A DNA stretch of 6,966 nucleotides from Caulobacteraceae bacterium (GTDB lineage: Bacteria > Pseudomonadota > Alphaproteobacteria > Caulobacterales > Caulobacteraceae). The notes under the pieces were generated by a model. The model worked only from the letters and a program-made list of their open reading frames with translations, did not search any database and had not been told where the DNA came from. Below, piece by piece: positions 1-6,500 of this stretch (position 1 is the first letter of the stretch; each line of letters begins with the position of its first letter). The position numbers and the translations under genes are program-made. Where the stretch lies: NCBI GenBank assembly GCA_020852035.1, contig JADZBR010000303.1:1-6966 (forward strand), read 5' to 3'.

Positions 1-1
1 C

Positions 2-2149
<2,148 letters not shown>

Positions 2150-2315
2150 GCGGCGGCCCAAGCCCGCTTCCGCGCGGGCGAGACTCAAAAAACCTCCCCC
2201 GGCAAGGCCGAGGGAGGCTTTGAGTGGCGTTGAGGGGAGGGCAGGTCAGGCCGCCGTGGCGGCCGCCTTCTCCAGCTGGCCGCGGGTCCCTGCGGAGCCC
2301 GCGGCGCGCCGGAGC
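2150..2315. other. Hairpin-rich convergent spacer between secA and glycine-zipper gene 1
   Basis: This 166-bp gap between two convergent stop codons contains four inverted repeats: GCCCGC/GCGGGC (2162-2167 with 2174-2179), the T-tract terminator at 2187-2217 (listed separately), GGCCGCC/GGCGGCC (2249-2255 with 2258-2264), and an 8-bp perfect stem GCCGCGGG/CCCGCGGC (2279-2286 with 2298-2305). Only the second has a T-tract, and that is on the minus strand. The first hairpin, 12 bp after the secA stop, may help protect or end the secA message but lacks a U-tract. No convincing coding sequence is present. Confidence 0.6.
2187..2217 (-). terminator. Rho-independent terminator of glycine-zipper gene 1
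   Basis: Read on the minus strand, CCTCCCTCGG (2217-2208) pairs with CCGGGGGAGG (2202-2193) as a 10-bp stem with one G-T wobble and a 5-nt loop (CCTTG), followed directly by six T residues (2192-2187). This is a textbook intrinsic terminator for transcripts coming from the minus-strand gene ending at 2316. On the plus strand the stem is followed only by CTTTGAG, so it would be a weak terminator for secA. Confidence 0.85.
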
Positions 2316-2714
2316 CTAGCGGTAGTAGCCGTAGCGCGTGTCGTAGCGGCTGTAGCCGTGACGATCGTAGCGGTCGTGGCTGCGGTAGTGGCGGGTCCGG
2401 GCGTAGTAGTCGTCGTAGACGTTCCGGCCGCGATAGTCGCGATAGTAGGTGCGGCCGCGGCCGTCGCGGTAGTAGCGGTGCGACCTGCCGTCGTTGGCGA
2501 TCGCCACGCCCACCAGGGCGCCGAGCGCGCCGCCGGCCACGGTGGCCCCGCCGTCGCCATCGGAGATGGCCGCGCCGGCCACGGCGCCCAGGAGGCCGCC
2601 GATCACGGCGTTGCGGGTCTTGTCGCCGGCGAACGCCTGGCTCGCGGGGGCCGCGAGGGCCAGGACGATCGCGCCGGCAGCAGCGGTCTTCACAATCTTG
2701 CCAGGCGTTTTCAT
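2316..2714 (-). CDS. Secreted glycine-zipper protein with Tyr/Arg-rich tail (paralog 1)
   Basis: The product is a 132-residue protein of unknown function. The start ATG at 2714 is preceded by AAAGGAA six bases upstream. Residues 1-29 look like a Sec signal peptide (basic KTPGKIVK, hydrophobic AGAIVLALAAPA, likely cleavage after AFA). There is no lipobox cysteine. Residues 35-73 form a glycine-zipper segment in two hydrophobic halves with GxxxG spacing (GGLLGAVAGAA and GGALGALVGVAIA) separated by SDGDGG, as in the glycine-zipper 2TM / 17-kDa surface antigen-like families. Residues 81-132 are extremely rich in Tyr (15) and Arg (14), with the repeat YYRDxRGR. It is a close paralog of the gene at 3028-3369: 63 of the 74 residues from GDK/GEK onward are identical, but this tail is longer. 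It has its own terminator and a candidate promoter upstream. The protein is probably envelope-associated; function is not known to me. Confidence 0.88.
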   Translation of the reverse strand: MKTPGKIVKTAAAGAIVLALAAPASQAFAGDKTRNAVIGGLLGAVAGAAISDGDGGATVAGGALGALVGVAIANDGRSHRYYRDGRGRTYYRDYRGRNVYDDYYARTRHYRSHDRYDRHGYSRYDTRYGYYR

Positions 2715-2731
2715 CTTCAGTTCCTTTCATC

Positions 2732-2749
2732 GGCCGCGCTTGTGCGGCC
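2732..2749 (-). other. 5'-UTR stem-loop just upstream of glycine-zipper gene 1 RBS
   Basis: A perfect 6-bp inverted repeat, GGCCGC (2749-2744 on the minus strand) and GCGGCC (2737-2732), with a 6-nt loop lies four bases before the AAAGGAA ribosome-binding site. If the promoter-like element at 2792-2819 is correct, this hairpin lies in the leader and could affect message stability or ribosome access. The structure is seen; the role is inferred. Confidence 0.4.
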
Positions 2750-2778
2750 TTGATGACGCGGAAGATGACAGGTCCGCG

Positions 2779-2796
2779 CTGAACCCGTTCTGAACC
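2779..2796 (-). promoter_or_regulatory. 11-bp-spaced direct repeat (candidate response-regulator site)
   Basis: On the minus strand GGTTCAG occurs twice (2796-2790 and 2785-2779), exactly 11 bases apart and followed by related bases (AACG and CGCG). An 11-bp direct repeat on one DNA face is the usual layout for OmpR/PhoB-family response regulators. The repeat begins at the -10-like end of the promoter-like element and lies 65-82 bp upstream of the glycine-zipper gene 1 start. The motif does not match the PHO box, and I cannot name a regulator. It may be chance in a GC-rich spacer. Confidence 0.3.
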
Positions 2797-2819
2797 GCGA
2801 CTGTCAGGTCCCGTTCACC
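2792..2819 (-). promoter_or_regulatory. Candidate ECF-type promoter of glycine-zipper gene 1
   Basis: The minus strand carries GGTGAAC (2819-2813), 17 bases, then GTTC (2795-2792). The same GGTGAAC-N17-GTTC arrangement occurs before the paralog (3445-3418). TGAAC-N16-GGTT resembles the alphaproteobacterial general stress sigma factor EcfG consensus (GGAAC, 16-17 bases, CGTT), with one mismatch in each box. The predicted start lies roughly 70 bases before the ATG. The sigma assignment is an inference from sequence likeness and from conservation between the two paralogs. Confidence 0.35.
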
Positions 2820-2825
2820 CGGATT

Positions 2826-2880
2826 CTCCCTCCTCCTCGTGGGAGGGTGGATCGGCGCGCAGCGCCGAGACGGGTGGGGG
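2826..2880 (+). repeat. Intergenic hairpin repeat, copy A
   Basis: The copy reads: a C/T-rich stem (CCCTCC 2828-2833 with GGAGGG 2842-2847), then a perfect 7-bp hairpin TCGGCGC-GCA-GCGCCGA (2852-2868), then CGGGTGGGGG (2871-2880). The order of CTCCC/GGGAG stem, TGG, small hairpin and GGGTGGGG recurs in opposite orientation in copy B at 2918-2966. The pattern resembles the short palindromic intergenic repeats seen in many Caulobacterales genomes; that comparison is from memory. It lies upstream of the promoter-like element of glycine-zipper gene 1. Confidence 0.5.
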
Positions 2881-2917
2881 AACTCCGGCGTCCCGGCTGC
2901 AACGGCGCGTCAGCAAG

Positions 2918-2966
2918 CCCCACCCGAGCCGCCTTTGGCCGCCCAACCTCCCCGCAAGGGGGAGGG
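2918..2966 (-). repeat. Intergenic hairpin repeat, copy B (inverted relative to copy A)
   Basis: Read on the minus strand the element is a CTCCCCC-TTGC-GGGGAGG-type stem (2965-2948), then TTGGGCGGCC and a GC-rich linker, then CGGGTGGGG (2926-2918). CCCCACCCG (2918-2926) is the exact 9-base inverse of CGGGTGGGG (2871-2879) in copy A. The two copies therefore face each other across about 40 bases. The element starts just beyond the T-tract of the glycine-zipper gene 2 terminator. Confidence 0.5.
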
Positions 2967-2968
2967 AG

Positions 2969-3004
2969 AAAAAACGCCCCCTCCGAGCGATCGGAGGAGG
3001 CGTT
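2969..3004 (-). terminator. Rho-independent terminator of glycine-zipper gene 2
   Basis: On the minus strand AACGCCTCCTCCGA (3004-2991) pairs with TCGGAGGGGGCGTT (2986-2973) as a 14-bp stem with one G-T wobble and the loop TCGC, running into six T residues (2974-2969). It lies 23 bases after the stop of the glycine-zipper gene 2 and separates the two paralogs into distinct transcription units. On the plus strand there is no T-tract. Confidence 0.92.
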
Positions 3005-3027
3005 GATCAGCCTGCGATGCCCGCGGT

Positions 3028-3369
3028 CTAGCGGTAACGGTGGCCCTCGTGGCGATGGCGGCGCGCATAGTTGTAGTCGTCGTAGACGTGACGGCCGCGG
3101 GAGTCCCGATAGTAGGTGCGGCCGTGGCGGTCGCGGTAGTAGCGGTGCTTCTTGCCGTCCTTGGCGATCGCCACGCCGACCAGGGCGCCCAGGGCGCCGC
3201 CGGCCACCGTCGCGCCGGTGTCGCCGTCGGAGATCGCTGCGCCGGCCACCGCGCCGAGCACGCCGCCCACCACCGCGTTGCGGGTCTTCTCGCCGGCGGA
3301 CGCAGCGGCGGGAATGGCCAGCGCCAGGCTGATCGCGCCGGCGGTGGCGATGTGAGCAAGCTTGTTCAT
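3028..3369 (-). CDS. Secreted glycine-zipper protein with Tyr/Arg-rich tail (paralog 2)
   Basis: The product is a 113-residue protein of unknown function. The frame is open further upstream (to 3444), but I chose the ATG at 3369 because it is preceded by AGAGGA with 8-base spacing, gives a clean signal peptide (MNKLAH, hydrophobic AGAISLALAIPAAA, likely cleavage after ASA), and matches paralog 1. Residues 34-69 form the two-half glycine zipper (GGVLGAVAGAA / GGALGALVGVAIA) around SDGDTG. Residues 75-113 are rich in Tyr, Arg and His, with HRYYRD, GRTYYRD and VYDDY shared with paralog 1. The tail is about 19 residues shorter and more His-rich than in paralog 1. There is no lipobox cysteine. A strong terminator follows, and a promoter-like element lies at 3418-3445. 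It is probably an envelope or periplasmic protein; I do not recognise a named homolog. Confidence 0.88.
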   Translation of the reverse strand: MNKLAHIATAGAISLALAIPAAASAGEKTRNAVVGGVLGAVAGAAISDGDTGATVAGGALGALVGVAIAKDGKKHRYYRDRHGRTYYRDSRGRHVYDDYNYARRHRHEGHRYR

Positions 3370-3377
3370 GTCCAAAA

Positions 3378-3384
3378 TCCTCTT
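3378..3384 (-). promoter_or_regulatory. Ribosome-binding site fixing the glycine-zipper gene 2 start
   Basis: AAGAGGA on the minus strand lies 8 bases before the ATG at 3369. It supports the internal start over the upstream in-frame ATG at 3444, which would bury the signal peptide behind 25 extra polar residues. Confidence 0.75.
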
Positions 3385-3417
3385 GAGCGACGCCGGGGCG
3401 CGCCTCGATGGGGACGA

Positions 3418-3445
3418 GAACGCCAAGGTGACGGTTCGGTTCACC
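3418..3445 (-). promoter_or_regulatory. Candidate ECF-type promoter of glycine-zipper gene 2
   Basis: The minus strand shows GGTGAAC (3445-3439), 17 bases, then GTTC (3421-3418); read another way, TGAAC-N16-CGTT. This is one mismatch from the EcfG-type consensus GGAAC-N16/17-CGTT, and the frame matches the element before paralog 1. The predicted transcription start is about 40 bases before the ATG. The -35-like part overlaps the stop codon of the upstream acetyltransferase gene (3441-3443). The role is inferred. Confidence 0.4.
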
Positions 3446-4001
3446 TAGAGATGCGTTTGGCCATCAATATGTCCGGCTTGCCGAAGCCGTTGGCGTCGGG
3501 GATCAGCCCGACCACCTCGAAGCCGAGCTTGCGGTAGAACTCCACCGGGTGGCCCTGGGTGGCGCGCACCCGCGCGGCATGGCCGAGCACGCCCGGATAG
3601 AGATCGACGCCGAACAGGCTGCTGCCGCCGAAATCGTCGTCGGTCCCAAGATGCAGGGCGAGCTTGCCCATCTCGCCCGCCCGCGCCTCCAGAGCCGCCA
3701 CCAGCCGGGCGCCGACGCCCGAGCGTTGCCGCGCGGGATCGACGACCAGCGGGTGGAGCTCCAGGCTGTGGGAATAGGCTTCCACCCCGCCGACCCAGCC
3801 GAGCAGGCGCTCGCCCTCCAGCGCGGCGAGGGCGAAGCGTTCCGGGTCGGTGAAGAAGGTCTCGACCTGCGCCTCCGCCTCGCCCGGCCCGTTGTAGGCC
3901 GCCGGCGCATGGGCCAAGGCTTCACGCAGAATGCGCGCGGCCTCGGCCCGCTGCCCCGCATCCAGGGTCTCGAACCCGACGATGCGGACCACTTGCGTCA
4001 C
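3441..4001 (-). CDS. GNAT-family N-acetyltransferase, AAC(6')-like
   Basis: The 186-residue product is a GNAT fold acetyl-CoA-dependent N-acetyltransferase, probably cytoplasmic. The acetyl-CoA pyrophosphate loop is visible as QRSGVG (residues 92-97) after the beta-4 strand LHPLVVDP. The second half, with LHLGTDDD (117-123), GVDLYP (131-136), HPVEFYRKLGF (151-161) and the end motif PDANGFGKPDI (168-178), resembles proteins commonly annotated as aminoglycoside 6'-N-acetyltransferases. The substrate is not established by sequence; a chromosomal homolog may have another amine substrate or give only low-level resistance. It starts with GTG at 4001; this GTG overlaps the TGA stop of the upstream peptidase gene in the four bases GTGA, so translation is probably coupled. 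No separate promoter or strong Shine-Dalgarno is evident. There is no clear terminator after it; transcription may run toward the glycine-zipper genes. Confidence 0.87.
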   Translation of the reverse strand: MTQVVRIVGFETLDAGQRAEAARILREALAHAPAAYNGPGEAEAQVETFFTDPERFALAALEGERLLGWVGGVEAYSHSLELHPLVVDPARQRSGVGARLVAALEARAGEMGKLALHLGTDDDFGGSSLFGVDLYPGVLGHAARVRATQGHPVEFYRKLGFEVVGLIPDANGFGKPDILMAKRISR

Positions 4002-6064
4002 CAGAGCCGGACCCGCTCGTCGGGGGCGATGTAGAGCTTGTCGCCCGGCTTCACCCCGAACGCCGCGTACCAGGCGTCCATGTTCCGCATCGGCCCGATC
4101 ACCCGGTACTGGCGCGGCGAGTGCGGGTCGGCGACCACCTGGTTGCGCAGGGCGTCGTCGCGGGTCTTGCCGCGCCAGGCCTGGGCCCAGCCGAGGAAGA
4201 CGCGCTGGTCGCCGGTCAGGCCGTCCAGCACCGGCGCGGGCTTGCCCTTCAGCGAGATGCGGTAGGCTTCCAGGCCGGCGGTGAGGCCCGCGAGGTCGGC
4301 GATGTTCTCGCCCATCGTCAGCTTGCCGTTGACCTTGGCCCCCGGCAACGGCTCGAACTGGTCATACTGCGCGCCCAGCATGCCGGCGCGCTTCTCGAAG
4401 GTGGCCGCGTCAGCCGCCGTCCACCAGTCGCGCAGCGCCCCGGAGGCGTCGATCTTGCGGCCCTGGTCGTCGAAGCCGTGGATCAGCTCGTGCCCGATCA
4501 CCCCGCCGACGGCGCCGTAGTTCACCGCCGGATCGGCGGCAGGATCGAAGATCGGCGGCGTCAGGATGGCCGCCGGGAAGACGATGTCGCGCAGGATGCC
4601 GTTGTAGGCGTTGTTGGTCTGCGGGCTCATCGACCACTCGGTCTTGTCGACCGGATCGTTCAGCCGGTGCGACTGGAAGGCCCAGTCGAGCGCGGCGGCC
4701 CGCTCGATATTGCCGGTCAGGTCGCCTAGCCTGATGACCAGGCCCGAATAGTCGCGCTGCGGCTTGTCCGGATAGCCGATCTTGACGGTGTAGGTGTCGA
4801 GCTTCTTCAGCGCTTCTTGCTTGGTCGCCGGGCTCATCCAGTCGATCTGCTGGATGCGCCCGCGCAGGGCGGCGGTGACGTCCTTCACCAGCGCCTCGAC
4901 CTTGGCCTTGGATTCCGGCGGGAAGTAGCGGTCGGTGTACATCTCGCCCACCGCCCAGGCCATCGCCGCCGGCGTCTGGCTGGCGAAGGCCGCATCCCCC
5001 GAGACCAGCCGCACGCCCCGCTTCCAGCGCGGCGCGATCTCCGCCTGTCCGGCCAGGGTCTTGGCGCGCATGTCGAAGTGGGCGTCGACGAACGCCTTGG
5101 AAAGGTAGGGCGCGGCGCTGTCCGCCACGCGGAACGCCTGCCAGGCCTGCAGGGTGGCGAGCGGCGTCTGGCCCCAGACGGCGGCGATCTTCGGGAAGGC
5201 GGTGTTCTCGGCGACCACCGCCTCGGGGGCGGCGGTCAGGCCGGCGCCCCGCAGGAAGGTGTCCCAGGCGAAGCCCGGCGCCTGCGCCTTGAGGTCGGCG
5301 ACGGTGGTCAGGTTGTAGGTCTTGTCGAGGTCGCGCTGCTGGGTCCTGGTCCAGGACGCCTCGGCGATCTTCGTCTCGAAGGCGACGATGTCGGCCGCGT
5401 TCTTCTCGGGCTCGGGCCAGCCGGCGAGGGCCAGCAGCTTGGCGGCGTAGAGCTGATACTTCGCCTTCTGCTCGGCGAACTTGGGATCGAGGTAGTAGTC
5501 GCGGTCCGGCAGGCCGAGCCCGGCCTGGCCCAGATAGACCACGTAGCGGTCCGGCCGCTTGAGGTCCGGATCGACGCTGATCGCGAACGGCGAGCCGTAG
5601 AAGCTGCGCGGCGCGGTTCCGGCCAGTTCCGCCAGCGCCTCGCGGGTGGTCGCGGCCTTCGCCGCGGCCAGTTCGTCGGCGATGGGCGTTGCGCCTTCGG
5701 CCTCGATCCGCGCCTCGTCCATGAACGAAGCGTAGTAGGCGCCGACCTTAGCCTCATCGGTCGCAGGGTTCGGCCCGGCAGCCCTGGCGGCCGCCTCCAT
5801 CATCTCGTGGACCCGCGTCTCCAGCAGATCGGCCGCCGCGGCGCGCGGGCTGTAGGACACCTTGTCGGCCGGGATCACCAGCGCGTCCTGATACTTGCCG
5901 GCGGCGTAGCGGTTGAAGTCGTCGCCGGGCTTCACCGAGAGGTCCGCGCCGGCGAGATCGAACCCCCAGGTCCCGAACTGAGTCTTGCCCGCGACCTGCG
6001 CCTGCGACGCGCCGCCGATGGCCAGCGCCGCGACGAGCGCGATGGCCGATGCCCGATATTTCAT
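3998..6064 (-). CDS. pepO: Periplasmic M13-family zinc metallopeptidase (neprilysin/PepO type)
   Basis: The 688-residue product is a gluzincin endopeptidase of family M13, which cleaves short peptides. The frame extends to an ATG at 6121, but I prefer 6064: it gives a signal peptide at the N-terminus (MKYRASAIALVAALAIGGAS, likely cleavage after SQA) and has AGGGAG 9 bases upstream. The N-terminal M13 domain spans roughly residues 40-430 (VKPGDDFNRYAAG near its start). The catalytic domain contains NAY (485-487, substrate-backbone binding), VFPAAIL, the zinc site HELIH (His525, Glu526, His529), ENIAD with the third zinc ligand Glu586 and Asp590, and DPHSPRQYRVIGP near the end. It ends ERVRLW; the cysteine of the eukaryotic C-terminal CxxW is absent, as I would expect for bacterial members. 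Length is normal for the family. It is divergent from the toxin-antitoxin pair and translationally coupled to the acetyltransferase. Confidence 0.95.
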   Translation of the reverse strand: MKYRASAIALVAALAIGGASQAQVAGKTQFGTWGFDLAGADLSVKPGDDFNRYAAGKYQDALVIPADKVSYSPRAAAADLLETRVHEMMEAAARAAGPNPATDEAKVGAYYASFMDEARIEAEGATPIADELAAAKAATTREALAELAGTAPRSFYGSPFAISVDPDLKRPDRYVVYLGQAGLGLPDRDYYLDPKFAEQKAKYQLYAAKLLALAGWPEPEKNAADIVAFETKIAEASWTRTQQRDLDKTYNLTTVADLKAQAPGFAWDTFLRGAGLTAAPEAVVAENTAFPKIAAVWGQTPLATLQAWQAFRVADSAAPYLSKAFVDAHFDMRAKTLAGQAEIAPRWKRGVRLVSGDAAFASQTPAAMAWAVGEMYTDRYFPPESKAKVEALVKDVTAALRGRIQQIDWMSPATKQEALKKLDTYTVKIGYPDKPQRDYSGLVIRLGDLTGNIERAAALDWAFQSHRLNDPVDKTEWSMSPQTNNAYNGILRDIVFPAAILTPPIFDPAADPAVNYGAVGGVIGHELIHGFDDQGRKIDASGALRDWWTAADAATFEKRAGMLGAQYDQFEPLPGAKVNGKLTMGENIADLAGLTAGLEAYRISLKGKPAPVLDGLTGDQRVFLGWAQAWRGKTRDDALRNQVVADPHSPRQYRVIGPMRNMDAWYAAFGVKPGDKLYIAPDERVRLW

Positions 6065-6209
6065 GCCTTGAAGCTCCCTGCCCGGAGGCGATTGCATCCG
6101 TCCGCTCGCTTTGGCGCGCAAATGAATTGCCGGTAAGTTTTGGCCATATCGAACGATCGAGGTCCCGCAAAGCTCGACGGACGGTCCGGGCTATGGCATG
6201 ATACGCCAT
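6065..6209. promoter_or_regulatory. Divergent intergenic region between M13 peptidase and TumE-like gene
   Basis: This roughly 145-bp region must drive the peptidase gene leftward and the toxin-antitoxin pair rightward. On the minus strand TTGCGG (6170-6165), 16 bases, then TATGGC (6148-6143) is a possible sigma-70-like promoter for the peptidase; the match is weak. On the plus strand CTCGAC (6173-6178) and CATGAT (6197-6202) could serve as -35 and -10 boxes with 18-base spacing. That would put the transcript start at or near the ATG at 6210 and suggests a leaderless message. GCCATAT occurs at 6143-6149 and again at 6205-6211. No terminator is seen. Confidence 0.3.
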
Positions 6210-6210
6210 A
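6192..6210 (+). promoter_or_regulatory. Operator-like palindrome at the TumE start
   Basis: TATGGC (6192-6197), seven bases, then GCCATA (6205-6210) form a perfect inverted repeat that covers the possible ATG at 6198 and touches the ATG at 6210. Toxin-antitoxin operons are typically autorepressed through such a palindrome by the DNA-binding antitoxin, here the winged-HTH gene at 6493. A further half-site (GCCATAT) lies at 6143-6149. The palindrome is seen; the repressor assignment is inferred. Confidence 0.45.
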
Positions 6211-6500
6211 TGAAGGCCGAGCTGATCTTCCGCGAAAAGCGTGTGGAAGCCGGCGGGGCCATCATGGAGATGAAAATCTGGCGGGTTCCCGAGCCCGTTC
6301 CGCCCTCGACCCACCGGCTGCGTTACAGCCTGTTCTTCGGCTATCCGGGCCGCAGGCTGGTCGGGTTCGACAACGAACGCGGCAAAGGCGACCACATGCA
6401 TATCGGCGAGGATGAGCAGCCCTATCGCTTCGTCTCCGTCGAGCAACTGATGATCGACTTTCTGAACGCCGTCGCGGAGTCGGAGACGAAGAATGGCTGA
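6210..6500 (+). CDS. tumE: TumE-family (DUF6516) putative toxin
   Basis: The 96-residue product matches my recollection of the DUF6516 family, annotated as the TumE toxin component of toxin-antitoxin systems. Recognisable parts are the opening MKAELIFREK, IMEMKIWRVPEPVP (18-31), HRLRYSLFFGYPGRRLVGFD (35-54), the polar segment DNERGKGDHMHI (54-65) and PYRF (71-74). The Asp/Glu/Arg/His cluster in that polar segment is a plausible active site, but the biochemical activity is not deducible here. I chose the ATG at 6210 because it matches the family N-terminus; an in-frame ATG at 6198 adds only MIRH. Neither has a good Shine-Dalgarno, so a leaderless message is possible. Its stop overlaps the next gene by 8 bases (ATGGCTGA). 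It is the first gene of a toxin-first operon. Confidence 0.8.
   Translation: MKAELIFREKRVEAGGAIMEMKIWRVPEPVPPSTHRLRYSLFFGYPGRRLVGFDNERGKGDHMHIGEDEQPYRFVSVEQLMIDFLNAVAESETKNG
6482..6485 (+). promoter_or_regulatory. Ribosome-binding site of the antitoxin gene inside the toxin gene
   Basis: GGAG lies 7 bases before the ATG at 6493, inside the toxin reading frame. The antitoxin thus has a clear Shine-Dalgarno while the toxin has none, which would favour antitoxin synthesis over toxin. Confidence 0.6.

Noticed and set aside
2246..2290. Gene-end-like stretch on the minus strand reading GQLEKAAATAA then stop
   Set aside because: It looks like a natural protein C-terminus, but the frame upstream only runs through an alternative frame of the glycine-zipper gene as Thr/Ala repeats. 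A vestigial gene end is possible but not supportable.
2748..2772. PHO-box-like CTGTCAT...GTCAT on the minus strand before glycine-zipper gene 1
   Set aside because: The two half-sites are 12 rather than 11 bases apart and the second matches only five of seven bases.
2316..3369. CRISPR-like or tandem DNA repeat array suggested by repetitive GTAG/GTCG triplets
   Set aside because: The repetition reflects codons for Tyr, Arg, Gly and Ala in two paralogous genes; there are no evenly spaced identical repeats with unique spacers.
3370..3444. Upstream in-frame ATG (3444) for the glycine-zipper gene 2
   Set aside because: It adds 25 residues before a normal signal peptide, overlaps the acetyltransferase stop and the promoter-like element, and lacks the Shine-Dalgarno seen at 3369.
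3427..3445. GGTGA-N9-TCACC inverted repeat at the acetyltransferase stop as a terminator
   Set aside because: The stem is only 5 bp with a 9-base loop and no T-tract; the sequence is better explained as part of the promoter-like element.
6065..6121. Upstream in-frame ATG (6121) for the M13 peptidase
   Set aside because: It would place 19 polar residues before the signal peptide; the ATG at 6064 has AGGGAG upstream and a standard signal sequence.
4817..6136. Long plus-strand open frame (439 codons) antisense to the M13 peptidase gene
   Set aside because: It is a shadow of a high-GC gene: the translation is Gly/Arg/Leu-rich low-complexity with no recognisable domain, while the opposite strand carries a clear metallopeptidase with all motifs.
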